Source: Streptosporangium becharense
GTDB taxonomy: Bacteria > Actinomycetota > Actinomycetes > Streptosporangiales > Streptosporangiaceae
Direction of reading: 5' to 3'
NCBI RefSeq assembly: GCF_014204985.1
Contig: NZ_JACHMP010000001.1
Coordinates: forward strand, 5,890,001 to 5,954,000
Length of the DNA stretch: 64,000 nucleotides
The translations under genes and the position numbers were made by a program. The notes under the pieces were generated by a model. The model made no database searches, was not told the DNA's origin, and worked only from the letters and a program-made list of their open reading frames with translations. How positions within the stretch are numbered: the first letter of the stretch is position 1; each line of letters starts with the position of its first letter. Below, in pieces: positions 27,392-36,374 of the stretch.

Positions 27392-28984
27392 TCACCCCTC
27401 GCGGCGGGATGCCTCCACGACGGCCTCGAATGGTGAATCCTCTCCGTCGTGGCTGGGCTGGCGGGGCACCAGCAGGGCCACGGCCGCCGCGGTGGCGCCG
27501 AGCAGGAACACACTCACCATGATCGTTGAGTGCAGACCGCCGACGAACGCCACGCGGGCCGCGTCCAGCAGGGCCCGCCCGGCGGGTCCGCCGACCTCGT
27601 GGGCGACATGGGCGGCGGAGGCGAGCGACTGGCGGGCCTGGGTCATCTCCGCGGCGGGAACTCCCCGGACCGGGGCCAGCGCGGGGGCGTACACGGCCGT
27701 GGTGACCGTGCCGAGCACCGCGACTCCCAGTCCGGCACCCAGCTCGTAGGAGGTCTCCTCGATCGCGGCGGCACCGCCCGCCCGCGACTCCGGGACGGAC
27801 GACATGATCGTGTCGGAGGCGGCCAGCAGGGTCACCTGGATGCCGAAGCCGATGCCGACGAAGCACAGGAGCAGCGCGACGGAGTGCCGTTCGGTGCCCC
27901 AGGCCAGGGTGGGCGCCAGCGACAGGGCGGTCAGCGCCAGACCGCCGGTCATGGTGGCCCGCAGTCCGAACCGGCGCAGCAGCCGCGATCCGGTCAGTCC
28001 GCCCGTGATCGCGGCGATCATCAGCGGCAGCATGCGCGCCGCCGCCTGGAGCGGGCTGTCACCGAGCACCAGCTGCAGATACTGGGCCAGCATCAGCTGT
28101 AGCCCGACCAGGGCGAAGACCGTCAGGAGCACGCCGCCGACGCCGGCGCAGAACGCCCTGCGCCGGAACAGGCCGAGGTCGAGCAGCGGGAAGGCCAGCC
28201 GGTGCTGCCTGCGGACGAAACACGCCAGCAACGCCGCCCCGCACAGCAGGGCCGCCACCCCGCCGGGATGCCCGGAGCCCGCCTCCTTCACGCCGAAGGC
28301 CACCCCCAGGATGCCGAGGACGGACAGCAGCGCGCCGGGGGCGTCCCACGGGTGGCCGGCGCGCACGCCCGACTCGGGCAGGATCCTGGCCGCGGCGGGC
28401 AGCAGAACCAGCAGGACGGGGACGTTGATCAGAAAGACGGCGCCCCACCAGACATGCTCGACGAGCAGCCCGCCGAAGACCGGCCCGACCGCCGCGCCGG
28501 CCGCCGCGACCGCACTCCACACTCCCAGCGCGAACGCGCGTTCCTGCCGGTCGGTGAAGACCTGCCGGATGATGGACAGGGTGGCCGGCATGATCATCGC
28601 CCCGCCGACGCCCAGGAAAGCACGCGCGACGATCAGCGCCGGGGGCGAGGAGGCGAACGCGGCCGCCGCCGAGGCGGCGCCGAAGACCAGGTAACCGGCG
28701 AGCACCAGGCGTTTTCGCCCGTAGCGGTCGCCGAGCGTGCCGAAGGTCAGCAGGAGCGGGGCGACCACCAGCGAGTAGACGTCGATGATCCACAGAAGCT
28801 GCACCGAGGACGGTTCGAGCGCCGCGGTCAGCGCGGGCACGGCGATGTGCAGCACGGTGGAGTCCACCGTGATCAGCAGCAGGCTGAAGCACAGAAGGAC
28901 CAGGATCGACCACCGGCCGGCACCGTGCGCCCGCGGGTCGTCTCCGGCGTGCCCGACTCCGGCCGCGGCACCCACAGTGATCAT
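27392..28984 (-). CDS. MFS drug exporter, DHA2 (14-helix) family
   Basis: 530 residues with 14 predicted hydrophobic segments. Motif A is GTLGDRYGRKRL after helix 2, helix 1 contains DSTVLHIAVPAL in the position of the family D-x-T-[IV]-V motif, and motif C-like G-x-x-x-G-P-x-x-G-G (GAAVGPVFGGLL) lies in helix 5. This points to a proton-coupled exporter of the QacA/SmvA/EmrB group in the cytoplasmic membrane, exporting hydrophobic cations or antibiotics. ATG 28984 directly precedes a short cytoplasmic tail. No TetR or MarR regulator lies beside it. Confidence 0.9.
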   Translation of the reverse strand: MITVGAAAGVGHAGDDPRAHGAGRWSILVLLCFSLLLITVDSTVLHIAVPALTAALEPSSVQLLWIIDVYSLVVAPLLLTFGTLGDRYGRKRLVLAGYLVFGAASAAAAFASSPPALIVARAFLGVGGAMIMPATLSIIRQVFTDRQERAFALGVWSAVAAAGAAVGPVFGGLLVEHVWWGAVFLINVPVLLVLLPAAARILPESGVRAGHPWDAPGALLSVLGILGVAFGVKEAGSGHPGGVAALLCGAALLACFVRRQHRLAFPLLDLGLFRRRAFCAGVGGVLLTVFALVGLQLMLAQYLQLVLGDSPLQAAARMLPLMIAAITGGLTGSRLLRRFGLRATMTGGLALTALSLAPTLAWGTERHSVALLLCFVGIGFGIQVTLLAASDTIMSSVPESRAGGAAAIEETSYELGAGLGVAVLGTVTTAVYAPALAPVRGVPAAEMTQARQSLASAAHVAHEVGGPAGRALLDAARVAFVGGLHSTIMVSVFLLGATAAAVALLVPRQPSHDGEDSPFEAVVEASRREG

Positions 28985-29215
28985 GGCTGCTCAGAGATCT
29001 CGGCCTGGACGAACATGCGTCGCAGCTTAGGCGAAGTCCGGCACTGGATGGGTCGGCATCGGCCGATCCGTTCGCGCTGGTTTGCGAATCCGGCGACCGG
29101 TGTCCGCGACCTCTCTAGAGAGCTACAGCCCTGTACCGTCGCCTAGGCAAATCGGTCAGTTCGCACCCAGCATGGCGGTCGTGAGAAGTCAGCGCGCGGT
29201 CCGTGAGCCGCGGCG

Positions 29216-31300
29216 GTGAACGGGTCCGGCGGGCCGGATCCCGGACGGGTCCGGCACCGGGACGACCAGGACGACCAGGACGACCGGAAGGATCGGGACG
29301 ACCAGGACGACCAGGATGGCCAGGATGGCCAGGACGACCGGGGCACCCGGAGCGATCGGGGCACCCGGGACGACCGGGACGATCTCCGGGAGTCCGGCCG
29401 CGTATCGAACGGGCTCCGGCGGCCCTCACATGCCGGGGAGGACGCGGACGACCCTCCCCGCGACCCGGTCTCCCCACGGGACTGGTGCGCGGTCGCCGCC
29501 GCCCGGCTCGGCCGTGACCAGCCGGAGGCCGCGCTGGAGGCCGCGCGTACGGCGATGGACCTCGACCCGCGGGCCGAGTCCGGGGCCGACTGGAGCTACC
29601 GTCTGGCCAGCCTCGCCTTCGAGCGGCTCGGCCGGGACGCCGAGGCCGTGGCCGCCGCCGAAGAAGCGGTGCGGCTGGCGCCCGGGTCCTGGGCCGCGCG
29701 GATGCGCCTGGGGGCGGCGCTGCGCCGGGTGCCGGGCCGCTGGCGCGAGTCGTGGGCCCAGGCGGTCAGGGCCGTCCGCTACGCACCGGAGGAGCCGGAG
29801 CCGCACGTCCTCCTCGGAGACCTGGAGTTGCTGCGCGGTGAGCACCGCCGCGCGGAGGCCGCCTACCGTGACGCGCTGCGCCGCATGCCGGACCATCCCG
29901 GCGCCCGGGTCAACCTCGGCCTGGCCGCGCTGCGCTGGAGGCGCCCGCGCGGCCACCACGACCCCGCATGGCCGGTCGATCCGCAGGAGACCGGCCGGAC
30001 CAGGCGTGCCCTGGAGACGTGGTCCCGGCAGATCCGTCTCCTGCTGGCCGTGGCGCTGGTCGCGGTCTGCGCGACGGCTTCCGGCCCCGGGCCGGCCGCC
30101 GCGGTGAAGACCGGCGGCTGGCTGGTGCTCGCGGCCGTCCTGGTGATCACCCTGCGGCGGGCGCACCGGGTCAGGCTCTGGCCGTACGTGCCCGGCATGC
30201 TCGCCCGGGACCTGTGGCTCGCCGTCTCGGTGTCGATCACCCTGGTCTCGGTGGCCGCGTACGTCGCGGCGATCGCGACCCTTCCCGCAGGGCTTCCGCT
30301 GATCCTGCCGTCCCTCACCGGCCCGGCGCCCGACCGACGGGGCGGGCTCTGGGCCGCTCTCGCCGCTCTCGTGCTCCTCAACGGTCTCGCCGTGCTCGTG
30401 CTGCGGGTGGTGGCCGAGGCATGGCTCGGACGGCCGGTGCGGGCGTTGGCCCACTTCGCCGCCGCCCGCGGTGACCGTACGGCCCGGCGCGACGCCGGCG
30501 TCGCGCTCTGGCTGTTGGCGGGCCGGATCTGGTCCGTGCCCACGGTGGTCGCGTGCGTCGCGCCGGTCCTGGACGACCGGCGCTGGGCGCTGGCCGCGCT
30601 GGTCGCGCCGCTCGCCCTCGGCTGGACGCTCGTCCGCCTCCGCGGCCTGGACGGGGCGGCCTCCCTGACCGCCGGGGCACTGGCCGAGGACCGTGGGCTG
30701 GCCGCGGCGTTCGCCCTGTCCGTCGTGTCGGCGCTCCTGCTCGGCGCGTCGGCCGTCGTCTCCACGTCGGGGACGCTTCCGTCCGCCGGGGACGGTCCCT
30801 GGTGGGCCGGGGCCGTGTTGCTCGGCGGCCCGGTGGCGGTGTTCGCCGGCAGGTCGGCACGGGCCTGGTGGCGGGGGGTGCCGGGGCCGTGGCGCGCGTC
30901 CTTGGTGATGTGCGAGAGCCGCGGGAGCCACCTGCCGGGTGACGTGGGGCCGCCGGTGGAGCTCGGCGCGGAGGTGCGCGCGGCCTTCACCCGCGGGCGG
31001 GACGTGGTGCTCGCCTGCCTCGGCCCTGCCGGACCGCGCGCGCTGGCCGTCGGCGCCGTCAGTTCGGTCACCCCGAGTGGCGAACTGCGCCTGGCCGCCG
31101 CCCCCGAGGCGTGGGAGGCCGCCGAGCACGACCCGAGAGTGGCGGTGTTCGTCACCGGCCCGCTGGGCCGCCCCTTCCGGGCCGAGGTGCGGGGCGTCGC
31201 CGTCGGCGACACCGAGACCGGCCTGCTGCGGGTCACCCCCAAGCAGGTCGTGGTGGGTGACCGGCCCCACGTCCACCGGGGCCGCTCTCTCCGGCCCTGA
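29216..31300 (+). CDS. TPR-containing multi-pass membrane protein
   Basis: 694 residues from GTG 29216. Residues about 5-60 are an Asp/Gln/Arg low-complexity run encoded by a 9-nt repeat. Residues about 85-245 form several TPR-like helix pairs (AALEAARTAMDLDP, EAVAAAEEAVRLAPGSW, RRAEAAYRDALRRMPDHPGA). From about 265 to 545 there are roughly eight membrane helices. The last 130 residues are soluble, with no catalytic motif. It may be a membrane scaffold, possibly linked to the membrane AAA+ protein 361 bases downstream (inference). The start is uncertain because the Shine-Dalgarno site is weak; a later start near the TPR region is possible. Confidence 0.6.
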   Translation: MNGSGGPDPGRVRHRDDQDDQDDRKDRDDQDDQDGQDGQDDRGTRSDRGTRDDRDDLRESGRVSNGLRRPSHAGEDADDPPRDPVSPRDWCAVAAARLGRDQPEAALEAARTAMDLDPRAESGADWSYRLASLAFERLGRDAEAVAAAEEAVRLAPGSWAARMRLGAALRRVPGRWRESWAQAVRAVRYAPEEPEPHVLLGDLELLRGEHRRAEAAYRDALRRMPDHPGARVNLGLAALRWRRPRGHHDPAWPVDPQETGRTRRALETWSRQIRLLLAVALVAVCATASGPGPAAAVKTGGWLVLAAVLVITLRRAHRVRLWPYVPGMLARDLWLAVSVSITLVSVAAYVAAIATLPAGLPLILPSLTGPAPDRRGGLWAALAALVLLNGLAVLVLRVVAEAWLGRPVRALAHFAAARGDRTARRDAGVALWLLAGRIWSVPTVVACVAPVLDDRRWALAALVAPLALGWTLVRLRGLDGAASLTAGALAEDRGLAAAFALSVVSALLLGASAVVSTSGTLPSAGDGPWWAGAVLLGGPVAVFAGRSARAWWRGVPGPWRASLVMCESRGSHLPGDVGPPVELGAEVRAAFTRGRDVVLACLGPAGPRALAVGAVSSVTPSGELRLAAAPEAWEAAEHDPRVAVFVTGPLGRPFRAEVRGVAVGDTETGLLRVTPKQVVVGDRPHVHRGRSLRP
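29261..29386 (+). repeat. Fourteen in-frame 9-nt repeats (GACGACCAG-type)
   Basis: Units of nine bases run without shift from 29261 to 29386, several identical (GACGACCAG), others diverged (GATGGCCAG, GGCACCCGG). They encode D-D-Q, D-G-Q and similar triplets. Slippage would change the linker length in steps of three residues without breaking the frame. Confidence 0.85.
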
Positions 31301-31661
31301 CGGGCGGCATCGAGGAAGCGACAGGGCGGGGCCCGGGGGTGCGGCTCCGGAGGGCAGGGCTTCGGGTGCGCCGGAGGGCGGGGCCGGAAGGCCGCCGGAG
31401 CAGGGCCTGCCGGGGGGCGAGCTTGCCGGTTGGTGACATTCCTCTGCCCGGCCGTCGCCCGGCCCCCGTCGCGGGGCAGGGTGGCGGTGCCGGGAGGCGC
31501 CCGGCGCGACACCGGACCGGAAATCGCCGCCCGGATGGTGATGTTCATCCGTCCTCATCCACATATCGGATCGTGGCCGCGGGGCGGCGTGGCGCGACGC
31601 TCAGGCACGCGCAATCGGCCTTCCGGTGCGGTATAACCGGGGGGCGGACCGGGGAGGCGTG
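31301..31661. other. Intergenic region before the AAA+ gene
   Basis: 361 bases, GC-rich at first and less so from about 31530. TATAAC at 31632-31637 could be a -10 element, but I see no convincing -35. GGGGAGG (31651-31657) is the ribosome site of the next gene. No gene was recognised. Confidence 0.45.
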
Positions 31662-34022
31662 ATGCGGGAATCCGGCAGGGCCCGGCCGGCGGGGCGCGCG
31701 GCGGCACGGGATCTGTTCGAGCAGGTGCGGCTGGGATACTTCCGGCTCGCTCCGCCCCTGCGCAGACTGATCTACGCCGGGGTGCTGGTCGCGGCGGTCG
31801 GGCTGGCGTTCGGGATGGGCTGGTCGCCGCTCGCCGCGTTCTTCGTCACCCTGACGCTGCTCTCCTTCGCGGTGCTGACCCTGCGCTTCCCGCGGGCCGC
31901 CGCCACCGTGCTGGTGGTGTTCGCCTGGCTCGCGATGCTCACGCTCATGCGGGACGGATACGGCTGGAGCTCGCCGGTCATCACCGCCCTGATGTTCCTG
32001 GGCCCCCTGGTGGGCGGGGCCGCCCACCTCATCCGCTGGGTCCCCCCCTGGCTGACCACCGTCATGGCGCTGGCCCCGGCGGGCCTGGTGGCCGCCGTGC
32101 TCGGCACGCTCCTCGGCGTCCTGGGGCCCGCCGTCGCCATCTGGACCGCGTACGCCGCGGCCGCCGCCGTGCTCGTCCACCGGTTCCTCCAGGCGCGGCG
32201 GGTGCGGGCGGCGGTGGTCGCGGGGGAGCAGCGGCAGGCCGGGCACAGGGTCCGCGAGGGCGGCCACGCCGTTCCGGCCGCGGGGCCCGGCGAACACGCC
32301 GGGCCGCCGCCGATCACGGTGGAGGAGGCGCTCGGCGAGCTGGAGGCGATGATCGGCCTGGAGCCGGTGAAGGAGCAGGTCCGCTCGATCGCCGCCTCGA
32401 TCGAGGCGGCGAGGCTGCGCAGGGAGGCGGGGTACGCCACCGAGCCGCCCATGCGCCATTTCGTCTTCGTCGGCCCGCCCGGCACCGGCAAGACCAGCGT
32501 CGCCAGAACCGTCGCGAAGATCTTCTACGCGTTCGGCCTGCTGGAGACCCCCTACGTGGTGGAGGCCCAGCGGGCCGATCTGGTGGGCGAGTTCCTCGGA
32601 GCCACCGCGATCAAGACGAACGAGCTGGTCGACCGGGCGCTCGGCGGGGTGCTGTTCGTCGACGAGGCGTACAGCCTGATCAACTCCGGCGACGGACAGC
32701 CCGACCGGTTCGGCGCCGAGGCCGTGCAGACCCTGCTCAAACGCGCCGAGGACGACCGTGATCGGCTGATCGTCATATTGGCCGGGTACGAGAAGGAGAT
32801 GTCCTCCTTCCTGTCCTCCAACCCCGGCCTGTCCAGCCGGTTCTCCACCCGGGTGAACTTCCCCGGTTACGCCCCGCAGGAGCTGCTGGAGATCACCGAG
32901 CTGCTGCAGCTGCGGCGCGGCGACCGGATGACCGGTGACGCCAGGTCGGCGCTGCTGGCCAGGTACGACGACATCCACCGGCGCGCGCTGGTCGACGAGC
33001 TGGGGAACGCCCGGTTCGTCCGCAGCCTGGTGGAGGCCGCGGCCCAGGCCAGAGACGTCCGGGTGGTCGGGGCGGGCGGTTCGCCCACCACCGACGACCT
33101 GGTGACGACGGTCGAGCATGACGTCGTCAAGGCGTTCGACGAGCTCACCGCCCGCTACCGCGGCTACCAGGAGGCGCCGTCCCTGGAGGAGGCACTCGCC
33201 GACCTGGACCGGATGGCCGGTCTGGAACCCGTGAAACGCCAGGTGCACGCGATCGCCGCCCAGCTGCGCGTGGCGAAGATGCGCCAGGAACGCGGCCTGC
33301 CCACTCCGCCGCAGATGCGGCACTTCGTCTTCGCCGGGCCGCCCGGTACCGGCAAGACCACCGTGGCCCGCATCGTGGGCCGCATCTTCGCCGCGCTGGG
33401 CCTGCTCTCCCAGCCGCACGTGGTGGAGGCCCAGCGGGCCGACCTGGTCGGCCAGCACCTCGGGGCCACCGCGATCAAGACGAACGAGCTGGTCGACCGG
33501 GCGCTCGGCGGGGTGCTGTTCGTCGATGAGGCGTACAGCCTGATCAACCCGGGTTACACGGGCGGTGACGCCTTCGGCGCCGAGGCCGTGCAGACCCTGC
33601 TCAAGCGCGCCGAGGACGACCGCGACCGGCTCGTGATCATCCTGGCCGGGTACGAGAAGGAGATGTCCTCCTTCCTGTCCTCCAACCCCGGCCTGTCCAG
33701 CCGGTTCAACCAGCGGGTGCTGTTCCCCTCCTACACCCCGCAGGAGCTCGCCGACATCGCCGTGCTGCTCGCCGAGGGCTCGGGCGACCGGTTCGACGAC
33801 GCCGCCCGGCGCGATCTGATCGAGGTCTTCACCTGGGTCTGCCGGGAAGGCCTGATCGACGGGCTCGGCAACGGCCGTTTCGCACGCTCGCTGTTCGAGC
33901 GCGCCGCGATGCGAAGGGACGTCCGCCTGGCCGCCCTGAGCGGCGCCGCCACGGCCGACGATCTGACCACCATCACCAGCGCCGACCTGCGCGCCGCGGT
34001 CGACGAGCTCGCCGGTGCGTGA
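31662..34022 (+). CDS. Membrane-anchored tandem AAA+ ATPase (CbxX/CfqX type, two modules)
   Basis: 786 residues. The first 180 contain about five hydrophobic helices. Two full CbxX/CfqX-type AAA+ modules follow. Module 1 has Walker [10 protein letters not shown] near residue 271 and Walker [12 protein letters not shown] near 330. Module 2 has GPPGTGKTT near 560 and the same Walker B near 617. Each has its own sensor and lid, including [10 protein letters not shown] or [10 protein letters not shown]. Relatives include SpoVK and the ATPase part of EccA in type VII secretion; no secretion genes are seen here. GGGGAGG precedes ATG 31662. The modules share long identical DNA stretches, pointing to recent duplication or gene conversion. 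It probably works as an oligomeric remodelling ATPase at the membrane. Confidence 0.88.
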   Translation: MRESGRARPAGRAAARDLFEQVRLGYFRLAPPLRRLIYAGVLVAAVGLAFGMGWSPLAAFFVTLTLLSFAVLTLRFPRAAATVLVVFAWLAMLTLMRDGYGWSSPVITALMFLGPLVGGAAHLIRWVPPWLTTVMALAPAGLVAAVLGTLLGVLGPAVAIWTAYAAAAAVLVHRFLQARRVRAAVVAGEQRQAGHRVREGGHAVPAAGPGEHAGPPPITVEEALGELEAMIGLEPVKEQVRSIAASIEAARLRREAGYATEPPMRHFVFVGPPGTGKTSVARTVAKIFYAFGLLETPYVVEAQRADLVGEFLGATAIKTNELVDRALGGVLFVDEAYSLINSGDGQPDRFGAEAVQTLLKRAEDDRDRLIVILAGYEKEMSSFLSSNPGLSSRFSTRVNFPGYAPQELLEITELLQLRRGDRMTGDARSALLARYDDIHRRALVDELGNARFVRSLVEAAAQARDVRVVGAGGSPTTDDLVTTVEHDVVKAFDELTARYRGYQEAPSLEEALADLDRMAGLEPVKRQVHAIAAQLRVAKMRQERGLPTPPQMRHFVFAGPPGTGKTTVARIVGRIFAALGLLSQPHVVEAQRADLVGQHLGATAIKTNELVDRALGGVLFVDEAYSLINPGYTGGDAFGAEAVQTLLKRAEDDRDRLVIILAGYEKEMSSFLSSNPGLSSRFNQRVLFPSYTPQELADIAVLLAEGSGDRFDDAARRDLIEVFTWVCREGLIDGLGNGRFARSLFERAAMRRDVRLAALSGAATADDLTTITSADLRAAVDELAGA

Positions 34023-34065
34023 GGCCGCCCGTGGGCTGTGGCGTCCCCCGGGTCGCGAGGAGGCG

Positions 34066-34980
34066 TCAGAGGCGGAAGCGGACCCGGTCTCCAGGGCGGA
34101 GCTGGGCGGCTCCGGCCAGGGAGGCTGAGGTCAGAACGGCGATGACCGGGTAGCCCCCGGTCGGTGGATGGTCGGCGAGGAAGACGATCGGCTGACCGCC
34201 GGGCGGCACCTGGACGGCCCCGGCCACCATGCCCTCGCTGGGAAGCTCCCCCGGCCGGGCCCGCTCCAGGGCGGCGCCACTCAGCCGTACGCCTACCCGG
34301 TTGCTGTCCTGGCCGACCTCGTACGGCCCGCCGCACAGCACCGCGAGGGCACCCGGGGCGAACCAGTCGTCCCGGGGCCCCGGCAGGACACGCAGGACAG
34401 ACGGGACGTCCGGGACGGGTGCCGGCTGCGGGGCGGCGTCCACCGTGATCGGCGGCAGCGCCCCGGTGGGGCCCACCGGGAGCCTGGAGCCGGCGCGGAG
34501 CGGAGCGGGACCCAGCCCGGAGAGCGAGTCGGTCGACCGGCTGCCCATGGTGGCGGGCACGTCGACGCCACCCCGGACCGCCAGGTAGGTGCGCAGCCCG
34601 GACGAGGGAGTCCCCATCCGCAGCTCGCCGCCCGCGGGCACCCAGAACGGCGCGTACATTCCCGGCGCACCCACGCCGGCACCCGTACCCGCACCCGTAC
34701 CCGGGTCTGCCCCCGCGTCCGTTCCGCCGGTCCGGGCGAGCGTCACCCGGCAGGCGGCTCCGGTGACGGCCACCCAGGCGCCGGCGGTGAAGCGCAGCCT
34801 GGCCCCGCCGAAGGTCAGTTCCACCCCGGCGACGCCCTCCGGGTTGCCCACCAGCCGGTTGGCCAGCCGCAGACTGGGCGTGTCCGCCGCACCGGAACGT
34901 GGCACCCCGAGGTGGGCGTATCCGGGTCGGCCGAGGTCCTGGACGGTGGCGTAAGGCCCCGGCGCGATCACCTCGATCAT
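34066..34980 (-). CDS. pxpC: 5-oxoprolinase subunit PxpC
   Basis: 304 residues, biotin-dependent carboxyltransferase-like family (KipA/AHS2). It opens with the family signature VIAPGPYATVQDLGRPGYAHLGVPRSGAAD, quoted here only to G-R-P-G, and contains the conserved GSRSTDSLSG and GPR-D-D-W-F segments. With PxpB and PxpA it forms the ATP-dependent enzyme that opens 5-oxoproline to glutamate. A short Gly/Ala/Thr-rich insert (about residues 88-105) is unusual and may be a repeat expansion. Its ATG overlaps the stop of pxpB by four bases, so it is the last gene of the pxpA-pxpB-pxpC operon. Confidence 0.92.
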   Translation of the reverse strand: MIEVIAPGPYATVQDLGRPGYAHLGVPRSGAADTPSLRLANRLVGNPEGVAGVELTFGGARLRFTAGAWVAVTGAACRVTLARTGGTDAGADPGTGAGTGAGVGAPGMYAPFWVPAGGELRMGTPSSGLRTYLAVRGGVDVPATMGSRSTDSLSGLGPAPLRAGSRLPVGPTGALPPITVDAAPQPAPVPDVPSVLRVLPGPRDDWFAPGALAVLCGGPYEVGQDSNRVGVRLSGAALERARPGELPSEGMVAGAVQVPPGGQPIVFLADHPPTGGYPVIAVLTSASLAGAAQLRPGDRVRFRL

Positions 34981-35615
34981 GGCCCGGTGACCGCCCGGAA
35001 ACGCACCCGGGTGCCCGGAGTGAGCAGGGCCGGCGGGTCGGCGCTCGTGTCCCAGACCGTCATGGGGGAGCGGCCGAGCAGCCGCCACCCGCCGGGGGAG
35101 GGCGTGGGGTAGACCGCGGAGTAGGGGCCGGCGACCGCGACGGCGCCGGCGGGCACCGAGGTGCGGGGGGTGTCCAGCCGCGGCACGTGCAGCGCCGGGT
35201 CCAGTCCGGTGAGGTAGGCGAACCCGGGCGAGAAGCCCAGCCAGCCCACCACCAGTTCTCGCCCTGTGTGCCGCGCCACCACCTCGCCGGTGGACAGGCC
35301 GCACAGAGCGGCGACGTCCCCGAGGTCCGCACCGTCGTAGATCACCGGGACGGTCACGGTCCGGGCCGCCGCCCCGCCGCCCGCGTCACCGTGACGCGCC
35401 TCGTCCAGCAGCCGGGACAGCAGCGCGCGCAGCGGCGGCAGGTCGGCGCCAGGCATGGTGACGAGCATGGTGACGAGCACGGTCGCCGGGCCGGGCACGA
35501 TCTCCACCACACCGGCGGGGCGGTCCGCCCGCAACAGGGCGTCCAACCGGTGCGAGACCTCCAGCGAACCGGTCTCCACCAGCAGTCCGTGCTCTCCCGC
35601 CCGCCGCAGGGTCAA
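34977..35615 (-). CDS. pxpB: 5-oxoprolinase subunit PxpB
   Basis: 212 residues, KipI/AHS1 family. Recognisable segments are VPVIYDGADLGDVAALCGLS, GFSPGFAYLTGLDPALHVPRL and VPAGAVAVAGPYSAVYPTPSPGGWRLLG (shortened here to its V-A-G-P-Y-S core). It pairs with PxpC to form the ATP-dependent part of prokaryotic 5-oxoprolinase. The start is TTG 35615, overlapping the pxpA stop as TTGA; this is the only start giving the expected length, and starts further upstream would run into pxpA. The gene overlaps pxpC by four bases, indicating translational coupling through the operon. Confidence 0.9.
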   Translation of the reverse strand: MTLRRAGEHGLLVETGSLEVSHRLDALLRADRPAGVVEIVPGPATVLVTMLVTMPGADLPPLRALLSRLLDEARHGDAGGGAAARTVTVPVIYDGADLGDVAALCGLSTGEVVARHTGRELVVGWLGFSPGFAYLTGLDPALHVPRLDTPRTSVPAGAVAVAGPYSAVYPTPSPGGWRLLGRSPMTVWDTSADPPALLTPGTRVRFRAVTGP

Positions 35616-36367
35616 GCGAACGCCTTCAGGGTCACCCCGGCGGCGATCAGGCCCTCGCGCACGGCCCGTGCCAGCGCCACGGCGTCCGGTGTGTCGCCGT
35701 GCACGCAGATCGAGCGCGCGTCCACGGTGACCCGGGTGCCGTCGACCGCGTCGACCAGCCGCTCGGTCGCCATGCGCACGGCCCGGGCGGCCACCGTGCC
35801 GGGGTCGTGCAGCACCGCGTCGGGGAAACGCCGGGAGAGCAGGGTGCCCGCGCCGGTGTAGGCGCGGTCGGCGAAGGCCTCGACGACGGTGGTGACCCCC
35901 TCGCGGGCGGCGATCTCGTGGACGACCGAGCCGGACAGGGTAAGCACCGGCAGTGCGCGATCGTAGTCGGCGACCGCGGCCACGACCGCCTCGGCCTGCT
36001 CGGGGTCGCGGCAGATCCGGTTGTACAACGCGCCGTGCGGCTTGACGTAGGAGACCGCGCCGCCCATCGCCCTGGCGATGCCGTCGACCGCCCCCAGCTG
36101 GTACAGCACCTCGGCGCAGAGCTCCTCCGGCTCGACGTCCATCTCGCGGCGGCCGAACCCGACCAGGTCGCGGTAGGACACCTGGGCGCCGATCGTCACG
36201 CCCCGGTCGACCGCCGCCGCGCACGTGCGGCGGATGGTCAGCGGGTCGCCCGCGTGGAACCCGCAGGCGATGTTGGCGCTGGTGACCACGTCGAGCAGGG
36301 CCTCGTCGTCACCCAGCCGCCAGACGCCGAAACCCTCGCCCAGGTCGGCGTTGAGATCGATCACCAT
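35612..36367 (-). CDS. pxpA: 5-oxoprolinase subunit PxpA
   Basis: 251 residues, LamB/YcsF family. The N terminus DLNADLGEGFG is the family signature, followed by SANIACGFHAGDP, which contains metal or substrate residues, VKPHGALYN, and a C-terminal ICVHGDTPDAV. It acts with PxpBC to convert 5-oxoproline (pyroglutamate) to glutamate, removing a damaged metabolite. ATG 36367 is clear. An unknown gene ends seven bases upstream on the same strand, so transcription may start before it. Confidence 0.94.
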   Translation of the reverse strand: MVIDLNADLGEGFGVWRLGDDEALLDVVTSANIACGFHAGDPLTIRRTCAAAVDRGVTIGAQVSYRDLVGFGRREMDVEPEELCAEVLYQLGAVDGIARAMGGAVSYVKPHGALYNRICRDPEQAEAVVAAVADYDRALPVLTLSGSVVHEIAAREGVTTVVEAFADRAYTGAGTLLSRRFPDAVLHDPGTVAARAVRMATERLVDAVDGTRVTVDARSICVHGDTPDAVALARAVREGLIAAGVTLKAFA

Positions 36368-36374
36368 GGCTCAC

